A stretch of 22,328 nt of DNA, taken from assembly GCA_036403795.1 (NCBI GenBank), contig DASWQJ010000328.1, positions 1 to 22,328 of the forward strand, read 5' to 3'. The position numbers and the translations under genes were made by a program. The notes beneath the pieces were generated by a model that was not told the DNA's origin, did not search any database, and worked only from the letters and a program-made list of their open reading frames with translations. Of this stretch, positions 7,223-16,100 are shown one piece after another. This stretch comes from Stenotrophomonas_A sp036403795. Its GTDB lineage: Bacteria > Pseudomonadota > Gammaproteobacteria > Xanthomonadales > Xanthomonadaceae. Positions within the stretch are counted from its first letter, which is position 1. Every line of letters starts with the position of its first letter.

Positions 7223-7900
7223 GTGCGAATTCTGGTGATCGAAGACAACAGCGACATCGCTGCCAACCTCGGGGACTACCTCGAAGATCGCGGCCATACG
7301 GTCGATTTCGCGGCCGACGGCGTAACCGGGCTGCACCTGGCCGTGGTCCACGACTTCGATGCCATCGTCCTGGACCTCAACCTGCCCGGCATGGACGGCA
7401 TCGAAGTCTGCCGCAAGCTGCGCAACGAGGCGCGCAAGCAGACCCCGGTGCTGATGCTGACCGCGCGTGATTCGCTGGACAACAAATTGGCCGGTTTCGA
7501 TTCCGGTGCAGACGATTACCTGATCAAGCCCTTCGCGCTGCAGGAGGTCGAGGTGCGCCTCAACGCCCTATCGCGACGCGGCAAGGGCGTCCACACCCGC
7601 GTACTGGAAACCGGCGACCTGGAATACAACCTCGACACGCTGGAAGTACGCCGTCGCGGCAAGCTGCTGCAGCTCAACCCCACGGCCCTGAAGATCCTGC
7701 AGGCCTTGATGGAGGCCTCGCCAGCGGTGGTGACCCGCCAGGAGCTGGAAACCCGCGTGTGGGGCGAAGAACTGCCGGACTCCGATTCGCTGCGCGTGCA
7801 CATCCACGGCCTGCGCGCGGTGGTCGACAAGCCCTTCGACGTGCCGATGATCCAGACCCGCCACGGCATTGGCTACCGGATCGCCGCCCCCGATGCCTGA
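7223..7900 (+). CDS. colR: OmpR/PhoB-family response regulator, probably ColR (VgrR)
   Basis: A 225-residue DNA-binding response regulator. The receiver domain (about 1-118) has the acidic pocket in MRILVIEDNSD, phosphoacceptor D51 in IVLDLNLPGMDG, T80 in LMLTARD and K102 in DYLIKPFA. The C-terminal winged helix (about 128-222) shows LLQLNPTALKILQALMEA, a recognition-helix region DSDSLRVHIHGLRAVVDKPF and the wing IQTRHGIGYRIA. The GTG start at 7223 with AAAGGA eight bases upstream matches family N-termini; an upstream in-frame ATG at 6977 would add unlike sequence. It overlaps the sensor gene by eight bases. In Xanthomonas the ColR/ColS (VgrR/VgrS) pair controls iron-related genes, stress responses and virulence; I transfer the name from sequence resemblance and the coaE/pil neighbourhood, without a search. 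Confidence 0.9.
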   Translation: MRILVIEDNSDIAANLGDYLEDRGHTVDFAADGVTGLHLAVVHDFDAIVLDLNLPGMDGIEVCRKLRNEARKQTPVLMLTARDSLDNKLAGFDSGADDYLIKPFALQEVEVRLNALSRRGKGVHTRVLETGDLEYNLDTLEVRRRGKLLQLNPTALKILQALMEASPAVVTRQELETRVWGEELPDSDSLRVHIHGLRAVVDKPFDVPMIQTRHGIGYRIAAPDA

Positions 7901-9242
7901 AACCTCCGCTGCGCCCGCCAGCAAGCGCGGGCGCTACCGGCGGCGGCTGCGCAGCCGCATCATTCTTTCGTTCGTGCTGTTGGGCTTGAGCCTGACGACG
8001 CTGTTTGCGTTCGCGACGAACTGGGCGAAGGCGCGCGTGGAAAATCAGCTCGTCGAAGACGTGTTGAACAGCAATATCGAAGAATTTGCCCGCCGTTTCT
8101 ACCTGGACCCCAGCCGCACGCCCGACCTGCCGGTCTACCAGATGCGCGCGTATGTGTACCGGCCCGACAAGCTCGAAGGTCTGCGCCGCGATTTCCCCGA
8201 ATGGGAGCGCCTCGCCGACGGCATCCACAGCATCAGCGGCGACGGACCGGACGGCACGGCCTTCTCTTACAAGGTGGGCGTGCGCAAGACGCCGGACGCC
8301 TGGTTCTTCGTCGCCTACGACATGGGACAGACCATGCGCGGTGAGCAGCAGCTCAAGCGCGCATTGACCATTTCCGTATTGGTATTCAGCGCCTTGTCGC
8401 TGGTGTTGGGTTGGTGGTCGGCCTCCAAGGTCATGCGGCCGGTGTCCGACTTGGCGGCCCGGCTACGCGCCTATCGCGGCGGTACCAGCGATCCCAAGCC
8501 GCTGGCGCCGCATTTCCCGGACGATGAAGTAGGACAGCTGGCCGAGGCTTTGGACGACTATTCCGGCCGCCTGACAGAAGTCGTGCAGCGCGACCGCGAG
8601 TTCAATGCCGACGTCAGCCACGAGCTGCGCACGCCGTTGGCCGTGATTCGCGGTGCTACCGAGTTGCTGCTTACGCGCCCCAACCTGGACGACAAGGTGC
8701 AGCAGCGGCTGCGCCGCATCCAGCGTGCCGAGCAGCAATGCACCGACCTGATCGGCGCGCTGTTGCTGCTGTCGCGTAATGAGCGCGGCCAGGGCAATAG
8801 CAACGTCGCCAAGGTGGCCGAGCAGTTGCTGGACGCGCATCGCGCCCAGCTGGGCGGCAAGCCACTGGAGCTGACCATCGAGGAGGAGCACCCCTTGGTG
8901 ATCGACGCGCCCGACTCTGCGTTGTCGGTCGCACTGGGCAACCTGATCGGCAATGCCGTCAAGTACACCCAGGTGGGCAGGGTGACCGTGCGCGTGTTGG
9001 CCGACGCGGTGGAAGTGATCGACACGGGCCCCGGCCTCAGCGAAGAGGACGCGGCCAAGCTCTTCCAGCGCGGCTACCGCGGCACCCACGCTGGCCATTC
9101 GCAAGGCGGCGGCATTGGCCTGTCGATCGTGAGCCGGCTGTGCGATCTATATGGGTGGACGGTCAACGTGCGGCCGGGCGGGACGCGCGGCGTGGTGGCA
9201 ACCCTGATGTTCGGGCGCCAGCACAGCCAGCCCAAGGCCTGA
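7893..9242 (+). CDS. colS: Membrane sensor histidine kinase, probably ColS (VgrS)
   Basis: A 449-residue inner-membrane kinase paired with the upstream regulator. TM1 is about residues 22-44, a periplasmic sensor spans about 45-156, TM2 is about 157-177, followed by HAMP (to about 230). HisKA has the phosphorylated H243 in DVSHELRTPLAV. HATPase_c has the N box LGNLIGNAVKY (349-358), G1 DTGPG (377-381) and G2 GGGIGLSIV (405-413), so it is catalytically complete. The ATG at 7893 overlaps the colR stop (ATGCCTGA), which implies coupled translation. The short arginine-rich N-terminus fits inside-positive topology. Iron-binding ExxE motifs are described in ColS/VgrS sensors. No exact ExxE is present in 45-156; the nearest is D100-F-P-E103 followed by E105. 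The gene is convergent with coaE, with only nine bases between the stops. Confidence 0.9.
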   Translation: MPETSAAPASKRGRYRRRLRSRIILSFVLLGLSLTTLFAFATNWAKARVENQLVEDVLNSNIEEFARRFYLDPSRTPDLPVYQMRAYVYRPDKLEGLRRDFPEWERLADGIHSISGDGPDGTAFSYKVGVRKTPDAWFFVAYDMGQTMRGEQQLKRALTISVLVFSALSLVLGWWSASKVMRPVSDLAARLRAYRGGTSDPKPLAPHFPDDEVGQLAEALDDYSGRLTEVVQRDREFNADVSHELRTPLAVIRGATELLLTRPNLDDKVQQRLRRIQRAEQQCTDLIGALLLLSRNERGQGNSNVAKVAEQLLDAHRAQLGGKPLELTIEEEHPLVIDAPDSALSVALGNLIGNAVKYTQVGRVTVRVLADAVEVIDTGPGLSEEDAAKLFQRGYRGTHAGHSQGGGIGLSIVSRLCDLYGWTVNVRPGGTRGVVATLMFGRQHSQPKA

Positions 9243-9251
9243 CGTACTTGC

Positions 9252-9866
9252 TCAGGAAGCCGCAGCGGCAAGCTCGAGGTAATGGGCATCCAGTGCGCGC
9301 GCGCGAACCGCCAGGTCGTCCGGGTGCCCATCGTTCACCACCACGTCGTCGGCGATGGCCAGGCGCTGCTCCCGGCTGGCCTGGGCGGCGATCATGCGGT
9401 CGGCTAGCTCGGGGCTGATGCCGTCGCGCTGCATGAGTCGGCCGTGCTGGACGTGGGTCGGGGTGTCGACCACGACAACACGATCCAGCCAAGGGTAGGC
9501 CACCCGTCCGCCGGCTTCGGCGAGCAGCGGGATAGAGGCGATCACGTACGGCCCGCTCGCCGCTTCGCAGCGCTGTTGCAGCAGCTGGCGGATGGCGGGA
9601 TGGGTGATGGCTTCGAGCGCGCGCCGTAGTTCGTCGTCCGCGAACACGAGTTCGCGCAGGGCGCGTCGATCGAGCTGGCCATCGGGTTGCAGGACATGGG
9701 TGCCAAAGCGCTCGGCGATCTTCGACAGCACCGGACCGGGCTCGACCACTTCGCGAGCCACCAGGTCGGCATCGACCACCGTGACGCCCAAGGTTTCGAA
9801 CTCGCGGGTCAGCGCACTCTTGCCGGAGGCGATGCCCCCGGTCAGCCCGACCACGAAGCGGCTCAT
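9252..9866 (-). CDS. coaE: Dephospho-CoA kinase CoaE
   Basis: The last enzyme of coenzyme A biosynthesis: it phosphorylates the 3'-hydroxyl of dephospho-CoA with ATP in the cytosol. The 204-residue product has the P-loop GLTGGIASGKSALT (G10-S17 Walker A), the substrate-binding VVDADLVAREVV (D33), the block ALREL-F-DDELRRALEAITHPAIRQLL, and ASIPLLAEAG followed by VVVVDTP and a lid region RDGISPELADRMIAAQ. All family signatures are present at normal length. The ATG at 9866 is chosen because MSRFVVGLTGG matches family starts. It is the last gene of a pilC-pilD-coaE run, 16 bases after pilD, the linkage seen in many gammaproteobacteria. Confidence 0.96.
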   Translation of the reverse strand: MSRFVVGLTGGIASGKSALTREFETLGVTVVDADLVAREVVEPGPVLSKIAERFGTHVLQPDGQLDRRALRELVFADDELRRALEAITHPAIRQLLQQRCEAASGPYVIASIPLLAEAGGRVAYPWLDRVVVVDTPTHVQHGRLMQRDGISPELADRMIAAQASREQRLAIADDVVVNDGHPDDLAVRARALDAHYLELAAAAS

Positions 9867-9882
9867 CGCGCGCTGCCTGCGC

Positions 9883-10746
9883 TCAGGCCAGCCCGGCCAT
9901 GCGCATGTAGCCGCCGACGAGCTGGTCGCCCCAGAAGAACACGATCCACCCGGCGATCGCCAGGTAAGGGCCAAACGGGATCGGCGTGGCGCGATCGCGG
10001 CCCTTCGCGGCCAGCCAGATCGAGCCGATGATCGCCCCGACCACCGAGGAGATCAGGATGATCGGCAGGATGCCCTTGAGCCCGCACCAGGCGCCCAACG
10101 CCGCCAGCAACTTGAAGTCGCCGTGGCCCATGCCTTCCTTGCCGGTCAGCTGCTTGAACAGCCACCAGACCGCCCACAGCGAGAAATAACCCACCGCCGC
10201 ACCCAACAGGGCCGGCTTGGCGTGCATATAGAGGTTGTCCATCGAGGCGATCAGGCCCAGCCACATCAAGGGCAGGGTGAGCTGGTCCGGCAGCAACCGG
10301 GTACGCAGGTCGATGCCCGACAGCGAGATCAGGAAGCAACTCAGCACGATCGCGCCAAAGCCCTGCCAGCCGAACCCAAAGCGCCACACGCTGGCCACCA
10401 CCAATACCGAGGTCAGCAGTTCGACCAGCGGATACTGCATCGAGATGGGCGTGTGGCAATGCCGGCACTTGCCGCGCAGGGCCAGCCAGCTGAACACCGG
10501 GATGTTCTCGTACCAGGACAGCTTGTGCTTGCAGTGCGGGCAGTGCGACGGCTCGACCACGATCCCCGGCGGCGGCGGCTCGTAGATGTCCGGCTCGTCC
10601 AGGATCTCGCGCGCGTCGCGCTTCCACTGCCACTCCATACGCCGGGGCAGGCGCAGGATCACCACATTGAGGAAACTGCCCAAGAGCAGTCCCAGTCCGG
10701 CCGCGGCGGGAAAGCCGAGGCCGGGATGCTGGTCTAGAAATGCCAT
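9883..10746 (-). CDS. pilD: Type IV prepilin peptidase / N-methyltransferase PilD
   Basis: An inner-membrane aspartyl protease that cleaves the leader after glycine in type IV prepilins and type II secretion pseudopilins and then N-methylates the new terminal Phe. In Xanthomonas the equivalent is also called XpsO. The 287-residue product has the N-terminal helix with GLLLGSFLNVVILRLPRRM, a cytoplasmic zinc-type loop with two pairs CPHC (69/72) and CRHC (94/97), and the catalytic aspartates D146 (SGIDLRTRLLPD) and D210 (GMGHGDFKLLAALGAW). About eight hydrophobic helices can be counted. Length is typical. It starts six bases after pilC and ends 16 bases before coaE, so the three are one operon. 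Its substrate in this window is PilA. Confidence 0.96.
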   Translation of the reverse strand: MAFLDQHPGLGFPAAAGLGLLLGSFLNVVILRLPRRMEWQWKRDAREILDEPDIYEPPPPGIVVEPSHCPHCKHKLSWYENIPVFSWLALRGKCRHCHTPISMQYPLVELLTSVLVVASVWRFGFGWQGFGAIVLSCFLISLSGIDLRTRLLPDQLTLPLMWLGLIASMDNLYMHAKPALLGAAVGYFSLWAVWWLFKQLTGKEGMGHGDFKLLAALGAWCGLKGILPIILISSVVGAIIGSIWLAAKGRDRATPIPFGPYLAIAGWIVFFWGDQLVGGYMRMAGLA

Positions 10747-10752
10747 TAACTG

Positions 10753-12012
10753 TTATCCGACGACGGCGCCAAGCTTGAAGATGGGCAGGTACATGCCGAT
10801 GACCATGCCGCCGACGATCACACCCAGGAACACCATGATCATCGGTTCGAGCAGGCTGCTCAAGGCGTCGACGGCGTTGTTGACCTCTTGCTCATAGTAC
10901 TCGGCGACCTTGAACAGCATGGTGTCTAGCGCGCCGGCCTCTTCGCCGATGGCGGTCATCTGCACCACCATGTGCGGGAACAGGTTGACCTGCTTCATCG
11001 CCATGTTGACCGGGTAGCCGACGGAGACGTCGTCGCGGATGCGCAGGACGGCCTCTTCGTAGACCTTGTTGCCGGTGGCGCCGGCCACGATGCCCAGCGC
11101 TTCGACCAGGGGCACGCCGGCTTTGAAGGTGACTGCGGTGGTCCGGGCGAATCGGGCGATCGAGCTGTTGTGCATGATCTGGCCGATGACGGGGGCCTTG
11201 AGGATCAAACGATCCATCGTGTGCTGCATCTTCGGCGAACGCTTGTAAAGATAGATCAAGCCGAAGATCAGCCCACCGGCCACCATAAGCATGAGCCACC
11301 AGTACGACACCATGATATTGGAGGCAGCCACAATCATCAGGGTGAATGCGGGAAGCTCAGCGCCAAATTCCTTGAAGACCTGTTCGAACATCGGCACGAC
11401 GAAGATCAGCAGAATTGCACTGACGATGATGGCAACGGCCACCACCATGGCCGGATAGAACAGCGCCTTCTTGATCTTTGCCTTCAGGCCTTCGATGTTT
11501 TCTTTATAGGTTGCGATCGTGTCGAGCACCGTCTCCAACACGCCTGCACCTTCACCGGCGCGCACCAGATTTCGATACAGCTCGTCGAACTGCACCGGAT
11601 GCCTGCTGATGGCCTCGTGCAGAGAAGACCCGCCTTCGATATCCGTCCGGACGTCTTCAACCAACTTTTTCATGCGCGGATTCTTCTGTCCGCCTCCGAT
11701 AATCTCCAACGCCCCAACAATCGGTACGCCGGATTTCATCATGGTCGCCATCTGGCGACTGAAGAATGCGATGTCCTTCGCGGAAACCGCCTTGCCGGCG
11801 GTGCCGAATAGAGGCTTCGGCTTTGGCTTGACCACCGTGGGGCTGATGCCCTGCTTTCGCAATTCGGCCCGAAGGAAATTGGCGTTCTTCGCCGCCGTTT
11901 CCCCCTTCATCTTGATGCCCCGCTTGTCGGTCCCCTCCCAGACAAACGGCTGTAGCTGACTGGTGCTGCGGTTCACAGGTTCTTTCTTGATGGCGCTGCG
12001 CGCTACGGACAT
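10753..12012 (-). CDS. pilC: Type IV pilus inner-membrane platform protein PilC
   Basis: The platform protein of the pilus machine, which couples the PilB and retraction ATPases to pilin assembly. The 419-residue product has two T2SSF (GspF-type) domains: the first from about residue 80 (DIAFFSRQMATMMKSGVPIV...) and the second from about 280 (IARFARTTAVTFKAGVPLVEAL). Helices lie around 190-216 (FYPAMVVAVAIIVSAILLIF), 235-265, and the C-terminus (PMIMVFLGVIVGGMVIGMYL). The ATG at 12012 has GGGGA about eight bases upstream and matches family starts. The 5' two-thirds (about 11160-12012) is lower in GC (47-62% in hand-counted 60-base lines) than the 3' part (60-72%). The gene is divergent from pilA and heads the pilC-pilD-coaE operon. 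Confidence 0.96.
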   Translation of the reverse strand: MSVARSAIKKEPVNRSTSQLQPFVWEGTDKRGIKMKGETAAKNANFLRAELRKQGISPTVVKPKPKPLFGTAGKAVSAKDIAFFSRQMATMMKSGVPIVGALEIIGGGQKNPRMKKLVEDVRTDIEGGSSLHEAISRHPVQFDELYRNLVRAGEGAGVLETVLDTIATYKENIEGLKAKIKKALFYPAMVVAVAIIVSAILLIFVVPMFEQVFKEFGAELPAFTLMIVAASNIMVSYWWLMLMVAGGLIFGLIYLYKRSPKMQHTMDRLILKAPVIGQIMHNSSIARFARTTAVTFKAGVPLVEALGIVAGATGNKVYEEAVLRIRDDVSVGYPVNMAMKQVNLFPHMVVQMTAIGEEAGALDTMLFKVAEYYEQEVNNAVDALSSLLEPMIMVFLGVIVGGMVIGMYLPIFKLGAVVG

Positions 12013-12181
12013 GCGTTTCCCCAAGTCCGACCATCCCCAGGCCGGAGTACCGCCGCATGGTAGCTGGTTCTGACCGCAGTGGCACAGGGCCACCATAAGC
12101 GTGGCAGCGGTCACGTTCCGCTACCCATACGCTGCCGTTCGGCGGTGCTGCCCCTTGCTGACTGGCCAAGGCGGGCCAAAA

Positions 12182-12213
12182 GTGACGTTTTGGGTCACAT
12201 CGCCGTTTTGGTC
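12182..12213 (+). promoter_or_regulatory. Candidate PilR enhancer sites upstream of pilA
   Basis: GTGAC-N7-GTCAC is a perfect inverted repeat at 12182-12198. Its core GTTTTGGGTC (12187-12196) recurs as GTTTTGGTC (12205-12213), 18 bases downstream, close to two helical turns. The block lies about 110-140 bases upstream of the predicted pilA start site, the usual distance for activators of sigma-54 promoters. The activator PilR is encoded in this window. No Xanthomonas PilR consensus was available to compare. Confidence 0.35.
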
Positions 12214-12295
12214 GCAATTGCGCTTGAAAGGGCTTCCAATCGCTGCCGCAACTGCGATCATGGCGCCGGGGAGTCTTCAGGCAGCGTCGGAAAGT

Positions 12296-12310
12296 TGGCA
12301 CGCAACCTGC
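12296..12310 (+). promoter_or_regulatory. Sigma-54 (-24/-12) promoter of pilA
   Basis: TGGCAC-GCAAC-CTGC matches the RpoN consensus TGGCAC-N5-TTGC at nine of ten fixed positions. The essential GG (12297-12298) and GC (12309-12310) have the required 12-base offset. It predicts a start near 12322 and a leader of about 84 bases before pilA. RpoN/PilR control of the major pilin is established in Pseudomonas and reported in Xanthomonas. Confidence 0.8.
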
Positions 12311-12405
12311 GTTTGATATCCAGCAGGACCTTCCTGCCGGGCATCAAGTCAACGCCGAAGTCCGGAAGGTAGCCTTTCACCAACCAACCTCTAGGGGATG
12401 TACTC

Positions 12406-12849
12406 ATGAAGAAGCAACAGGGCTTTACCCTGATCGAACTGATGATCGTTGTCGCGATCATCGCCATCCTGGCTGCCATCGCGCTGCCGGCCTACTCCGA
12501 CTACACCAAGAAGGCCAAGGTCTCCGAAGTGGTCCTGGCTGCCTCGTCGCTGCGCACCTCGGTTTCCGAGTATGTCGCCAGCAACAACGCGCTGCCGCTC
12601 GCCGCTTGGTATGACGCCACGACCTTTACTCCGACCAAGTATGTCAGCGCGCTGGCTTGGGACGGCACGGCTATCACTGCTACTGCGCAGGCTATTGCGG
12701 CTGACGTCGACGACCAGACCATCACCCTGACCCCGGTCACCACTGCTGATACCCTCGGCAATGGCGTGATTCAGGCATGGGATTGCGGTGGTTCGATTCC
12801 GTCGAAGTATCGCCCTGGCAGCTGCCAGGCTGCTGCTGCTGCCCCGTAA
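12406..12849 (+). CDS. pilA: Type IV major pilin PilA
   Basis: The structural subunit of type IVa pili. The 147-residue prepilin has the short leader MKKQQG, cleaved by PilD before F7, then the invariant N-terminal helix FTLIELMIVVAIIAILAAIA with Glu at mature position 5. The globular part ends in a C127-C140 pair (WDCGG...PGSC), the disulfide-bonded D-region that usually closes a pilin, and then a short alanine tail QAAAAAP coded by a GCT run. The mature size is 141 residues, normal for type IVa pilins. AGGGGA eight bases before the ATG supports the start. It is expressed from the sigma-54 promoter upstream and ends at a strong terminator, so it is monocistronic. Only one pilin gene is present in this locus. 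Confidence 0.97.
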   Translation: MKKQQGFTLIELMIVVAIIAILAAIALPAYSDYTKKAKVSEVVLAASSLRTSVSEYVASNNALPLAAWYDATTFTPTKYVSALAWDGTAITATAQAIAADVDDQTITLTPVTTADTLGNGVIQAWDCGGSIPSKYRPGSCQAAAAAP

Positions 12850-12871
12850 TCGGGACGCTCAGTAGATCAGG

Positions 12872-12898
12872 ACGGGGGCGAAAGCCCCCGTTTTTTTT
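12872..12898 (+). terminator. Strong intrinsic terminator of pilA
   Basis: ACGGGGGC, GAAA tetraloop and GCCCCCGT form a perfect 8-bp stem followed by seven further T. It lies 22 bases after the pilA stop and should separate pilA expression from the downstream membrane-protein gene. Confidence 0.93.
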
Positions 12899-12941
12899 GG
12901 TTTTCAGGGAAGTGCGGAAGCAAGCCTGCACCGATTTCGCC

Positions 12942-12961
12942 AAGTGCTAAGTGCTAAGTGC
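12942..12961. repeat. Short tandem repeat, AAGTGCT x 2.9
   Basis: A 7-base unit AAGTGCT is repeated almost three times in the 275-base gap between pilA and the next gene. The rest of the gap (12899-13124) holds no credible ORF. A weak 5-bp hairpin (TGCGC/GCGCA near 13030-13045) and the GGGGAGGG ribosome-binding site of the next gene are the only other things noted. Confidence 0.6.
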
Positions 12962-13124
12962 GCAGAGTGGTGATCAAAGCTTGAGAGGCCGCCGGTCGCC
13001 GGTGGAACCTTCGTCGCAGAGCTCGTTTTTTGCGCGGAGTGCGCATGTCCGGCATCGTTGGGGTCATGAGATACGACTCAGTAAATACCGTGGCTGAAAA
13101 GAGTCAAGGCGTGGGGAGGGTAAA

Positions 13125-16100
13125 GTGAGGGCTCAGGTGTGGCGTAACCCCACGCTTTTGGCAGCATTTGTCGCCTCAGCGTCGGCCGGCCTGCTGTTTC
13201 TCTTCAGCTGGGGCCAGTACTTGGCTCTATTCCTTGGAAGCTCTTCAAGCGTCCAATGGATGATCTTCGTCCTGGTCACTCTCGGCAGCGCTCTTGGTGC
13301 GTGGCTAGTTAGCCGTTTCAGCGAAAAAATCCGGCGGCCGCTACTGTGTTTTGCCGTAATTCAAATGGCTGTCGGCCTTTCGGGATTGCTATTCGACTGG
13401 ATTTATCGGAGCGCGGGCCAGTGGAGCTGGTGGGCGAATCAGCGTTGGCCCGAATCCGTGGGGTCAAGTGGGTTGTCGAGCTGGATGTTGGCGGCAGTGC
13501 TCATTCTGCCGCAGAGCATGCTATTCGGAGCAGCTTTCTCTTTGCAGTCCGCGGGTTGGGGGCGTCTGCAACCTCGCGCTAGCGTGCGCGCAGTGGCGTC
13601 ATCCTATGTCGCAGCCGGCATTGGCGCAGCCTTAGGCGCGATCTTGGGTGCGAATGTGCTGTTGCCGGCAATGGGGCTGCCCGGGATCGTCTTTACAGCG
13701 GGCTTGCTGAGCATCGGGACTGCGCTCGCCGTTTATCTGCTTAGCGAGGTAGAGAAAGGGTTTGTGCCCTTGATCAAAGAGCCAGGCGGGTTATCTGGCA
13801 AGCGAGAAGCTGCCTGGGTTTTGGGGGCGGCCTTTCTTACGGCGCTGACCTCATTCGTGCACGCCGTCTCAGGAGAGCGGATCTTGTCCGTTGCTTTCGG
13901 GGGTGCTCTGCAAACAGCCCAGCTTTCGATCGCAGTATTTGCCTCTGGGATTGCACTTGGAGCAACCTGGATGGGTCGCCGGATTGAGCGATCTGATTCT
14001 CCTCTGCGATCAGTCTGTAAGCTGCAGATCTGGCTGCCATTGGGCATAGTCGCGTCGGTTTGGTTCTGCCTGGCTCTCCGCCCTTGTTCTGTTGGTTTGA
14101 TGCAATCGCTTACGAGCATCCATCAAGAAGGCGAAGTATTGAATCTTCCATCCATCGCGGCTGCGATTCTGGTGATGTTGCCAGTTGCCTTTGGTGTGGG
14201 AGCCAGCGTGCCCATGCTCATCGTTGCCCTGTTTCGGATTGGAGTGGGTGAGCGAGCCAGGGCCCTTGTACACGCGGTGGTGGGATTAGGCGCCAGTGTC
14301 GGTGGGTGGCTAGCAATCCACGTTCTGCTGCCCTCGGTAGGAGCGGAATTCGCTTCATTGATCGCGGCTGCTGGCAGTTGGATCACGGGCGCAGTTCTAC
14401 TGACCCAGATCCAGCGTCGTGAGGGAAGGGCACAGTTGACACCTTTCTTGGCAATTTACGGTGTAGGTGCAATCGCGCTATTTGCGTCCGCTTCCATGGG
14501 AGCTGCTGGGTTCGCAATGACTCGTGCCAGCTCGAGTTCTGAAGCCGCGGCTTTTACGGCAGCCAACGTCATCTACCAGCGTGATGGCAAGAGTAACAGT
14601 GTGGCGGTCTATGACCATCAGTTGGGCGGGCAGTCGCTGCGTTCATTGGCCGTGGACGGAGATGTGGTTTCAACGATGAGCATGTCGCCGGATAGTCGGA
14701 CTATCGCGGAGGACGACACTGCAGCATTGCTTGCCGTCTTGCCGCTTTCACTTCGGCCGTCCTACGGTCGAGTAGGAGTTATGGGGTTTGGGTCCGGCGT
14801 AACGACCCACACCCTGCTTGGAAGTCAGAAAATTGGACGGGTCGACACCATCGAAGTCGAGCCATTCAAGGTGGAGGGCGCGCGATACTTTGAAGAATTC
14901 AATTGGCGTGCTTTTCGAGATGGCCGCTCAAACGTGATCTATGACGATCCCAGGGCTTTCCTTGCGGCAAGCGAATTTCAGTATGACCTGCTGATAGCAG
15001 GGCCATCGCCCTGGCGGTCCGAAGCCTCACTGTTTTCCGAAGAGTTCTATGCCTCGGTACTGCGGACTCTCAGGCCAGATGGAGTTTTCGTCCAATGGAT
15101 GCCGCTGCACAATGTCAAACCAAAGCTTGTGGGATCTATCCTGCGGGCCGTGCTGAGCAATTTTCACGATACGCATGCATATCTGACTAACGCGGGCGAT
15201 CTTGTGCTCGTCAGTTCTCCTCGCGAGCAGATGCCTGTCCTTACCGGTTACGCTTTCGAGCAACCATCGGTCGCGACGGAACTTCGGCGGTTTGGGTTCG
15301 AAGGCGTCCGCGATCTTCAAGACGCGTTTGTGGTAAGCCGTCGTGGCTTAGAGATCTATGCGGTCCTCAATCCTCTACAAACTAACTCGGATTTCTATCC
15401 GATCCTGCAATCGAGCGTTCCGCAATCTAACTACCTCCGGAGTGCTGTGCTCGATTTCGATCGTCTGCAGGCTGCGCCATGGTCACTTACTCGACTGCTC
15501 GGCGAAATACAGGCGCGCCGTCCAGATGAACCGTTAGCAGCAATACGCCGTCCTACCACCTTGGACGCCAAACTGCATGATGCTCGAGCTATAGCGATAA
15601 CAATGAGCTCGAGGCTAGGGGCTTCGGGTCCTCTGCGCGGCAATTCCTTGCATCGAATATATGAGCTCAGACAGTTGATGGAGAAATGTCAGCTCGGTAA
15701 ATCCGATGAGAATGTAATTGAATTCTTGTTAAGTCGAGCTGGTGATACTGTCCCGTACCTGGACGCTAGCACCAATGCGGCGATATGGTCTCAACCGGCT
15801 TGGGTGAAGTGCGCTATGAGCGAGCCGGCAGTCAGGGACACTGCTGCGTTCATTGCTGCGGTTGGACAAGGTGACCCCCATCGGATTGTGGAAACTGGCG
15901 ACATGCTGATGACAGGGCCTGCCGGTAGAGTGGTTGCTGCCCACATGCCATCCAGCTATTTTGTCTGGGGAACTCTTCAGGCCGCCTTGGTCGAAAGTGG
16001 AGATCGCGAAACCGCTCGCGATATCCAGCGACGGATAGGGCCCGCCCTTCCAGAGCAGGTTCGCGAGGACAGCGTGATACGCTGGATGTCAGCGATGGCG

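Noticed and set aside
9238..9256. Small hairpin CCTGA/TCAGG covering the stops of colS and coaE
   Set aside because: Only five base pairs with a nine-base loop and no T-run, so it is not a credible terminator.
12080..12085. Second TGGCAC (-24-like) element in the pilC-pilA gap
   Set aside because: No matching -12 GC element at the required spacing.
12814..12829. 16-bp perfect palindrome CCTGGCAGCTGCCAGG at the 3' end of pilA
   Set aside because: It lies inside the coding sequence and is explained by the codons for PGSCQ. No sign of function, though it could be a recombination point.
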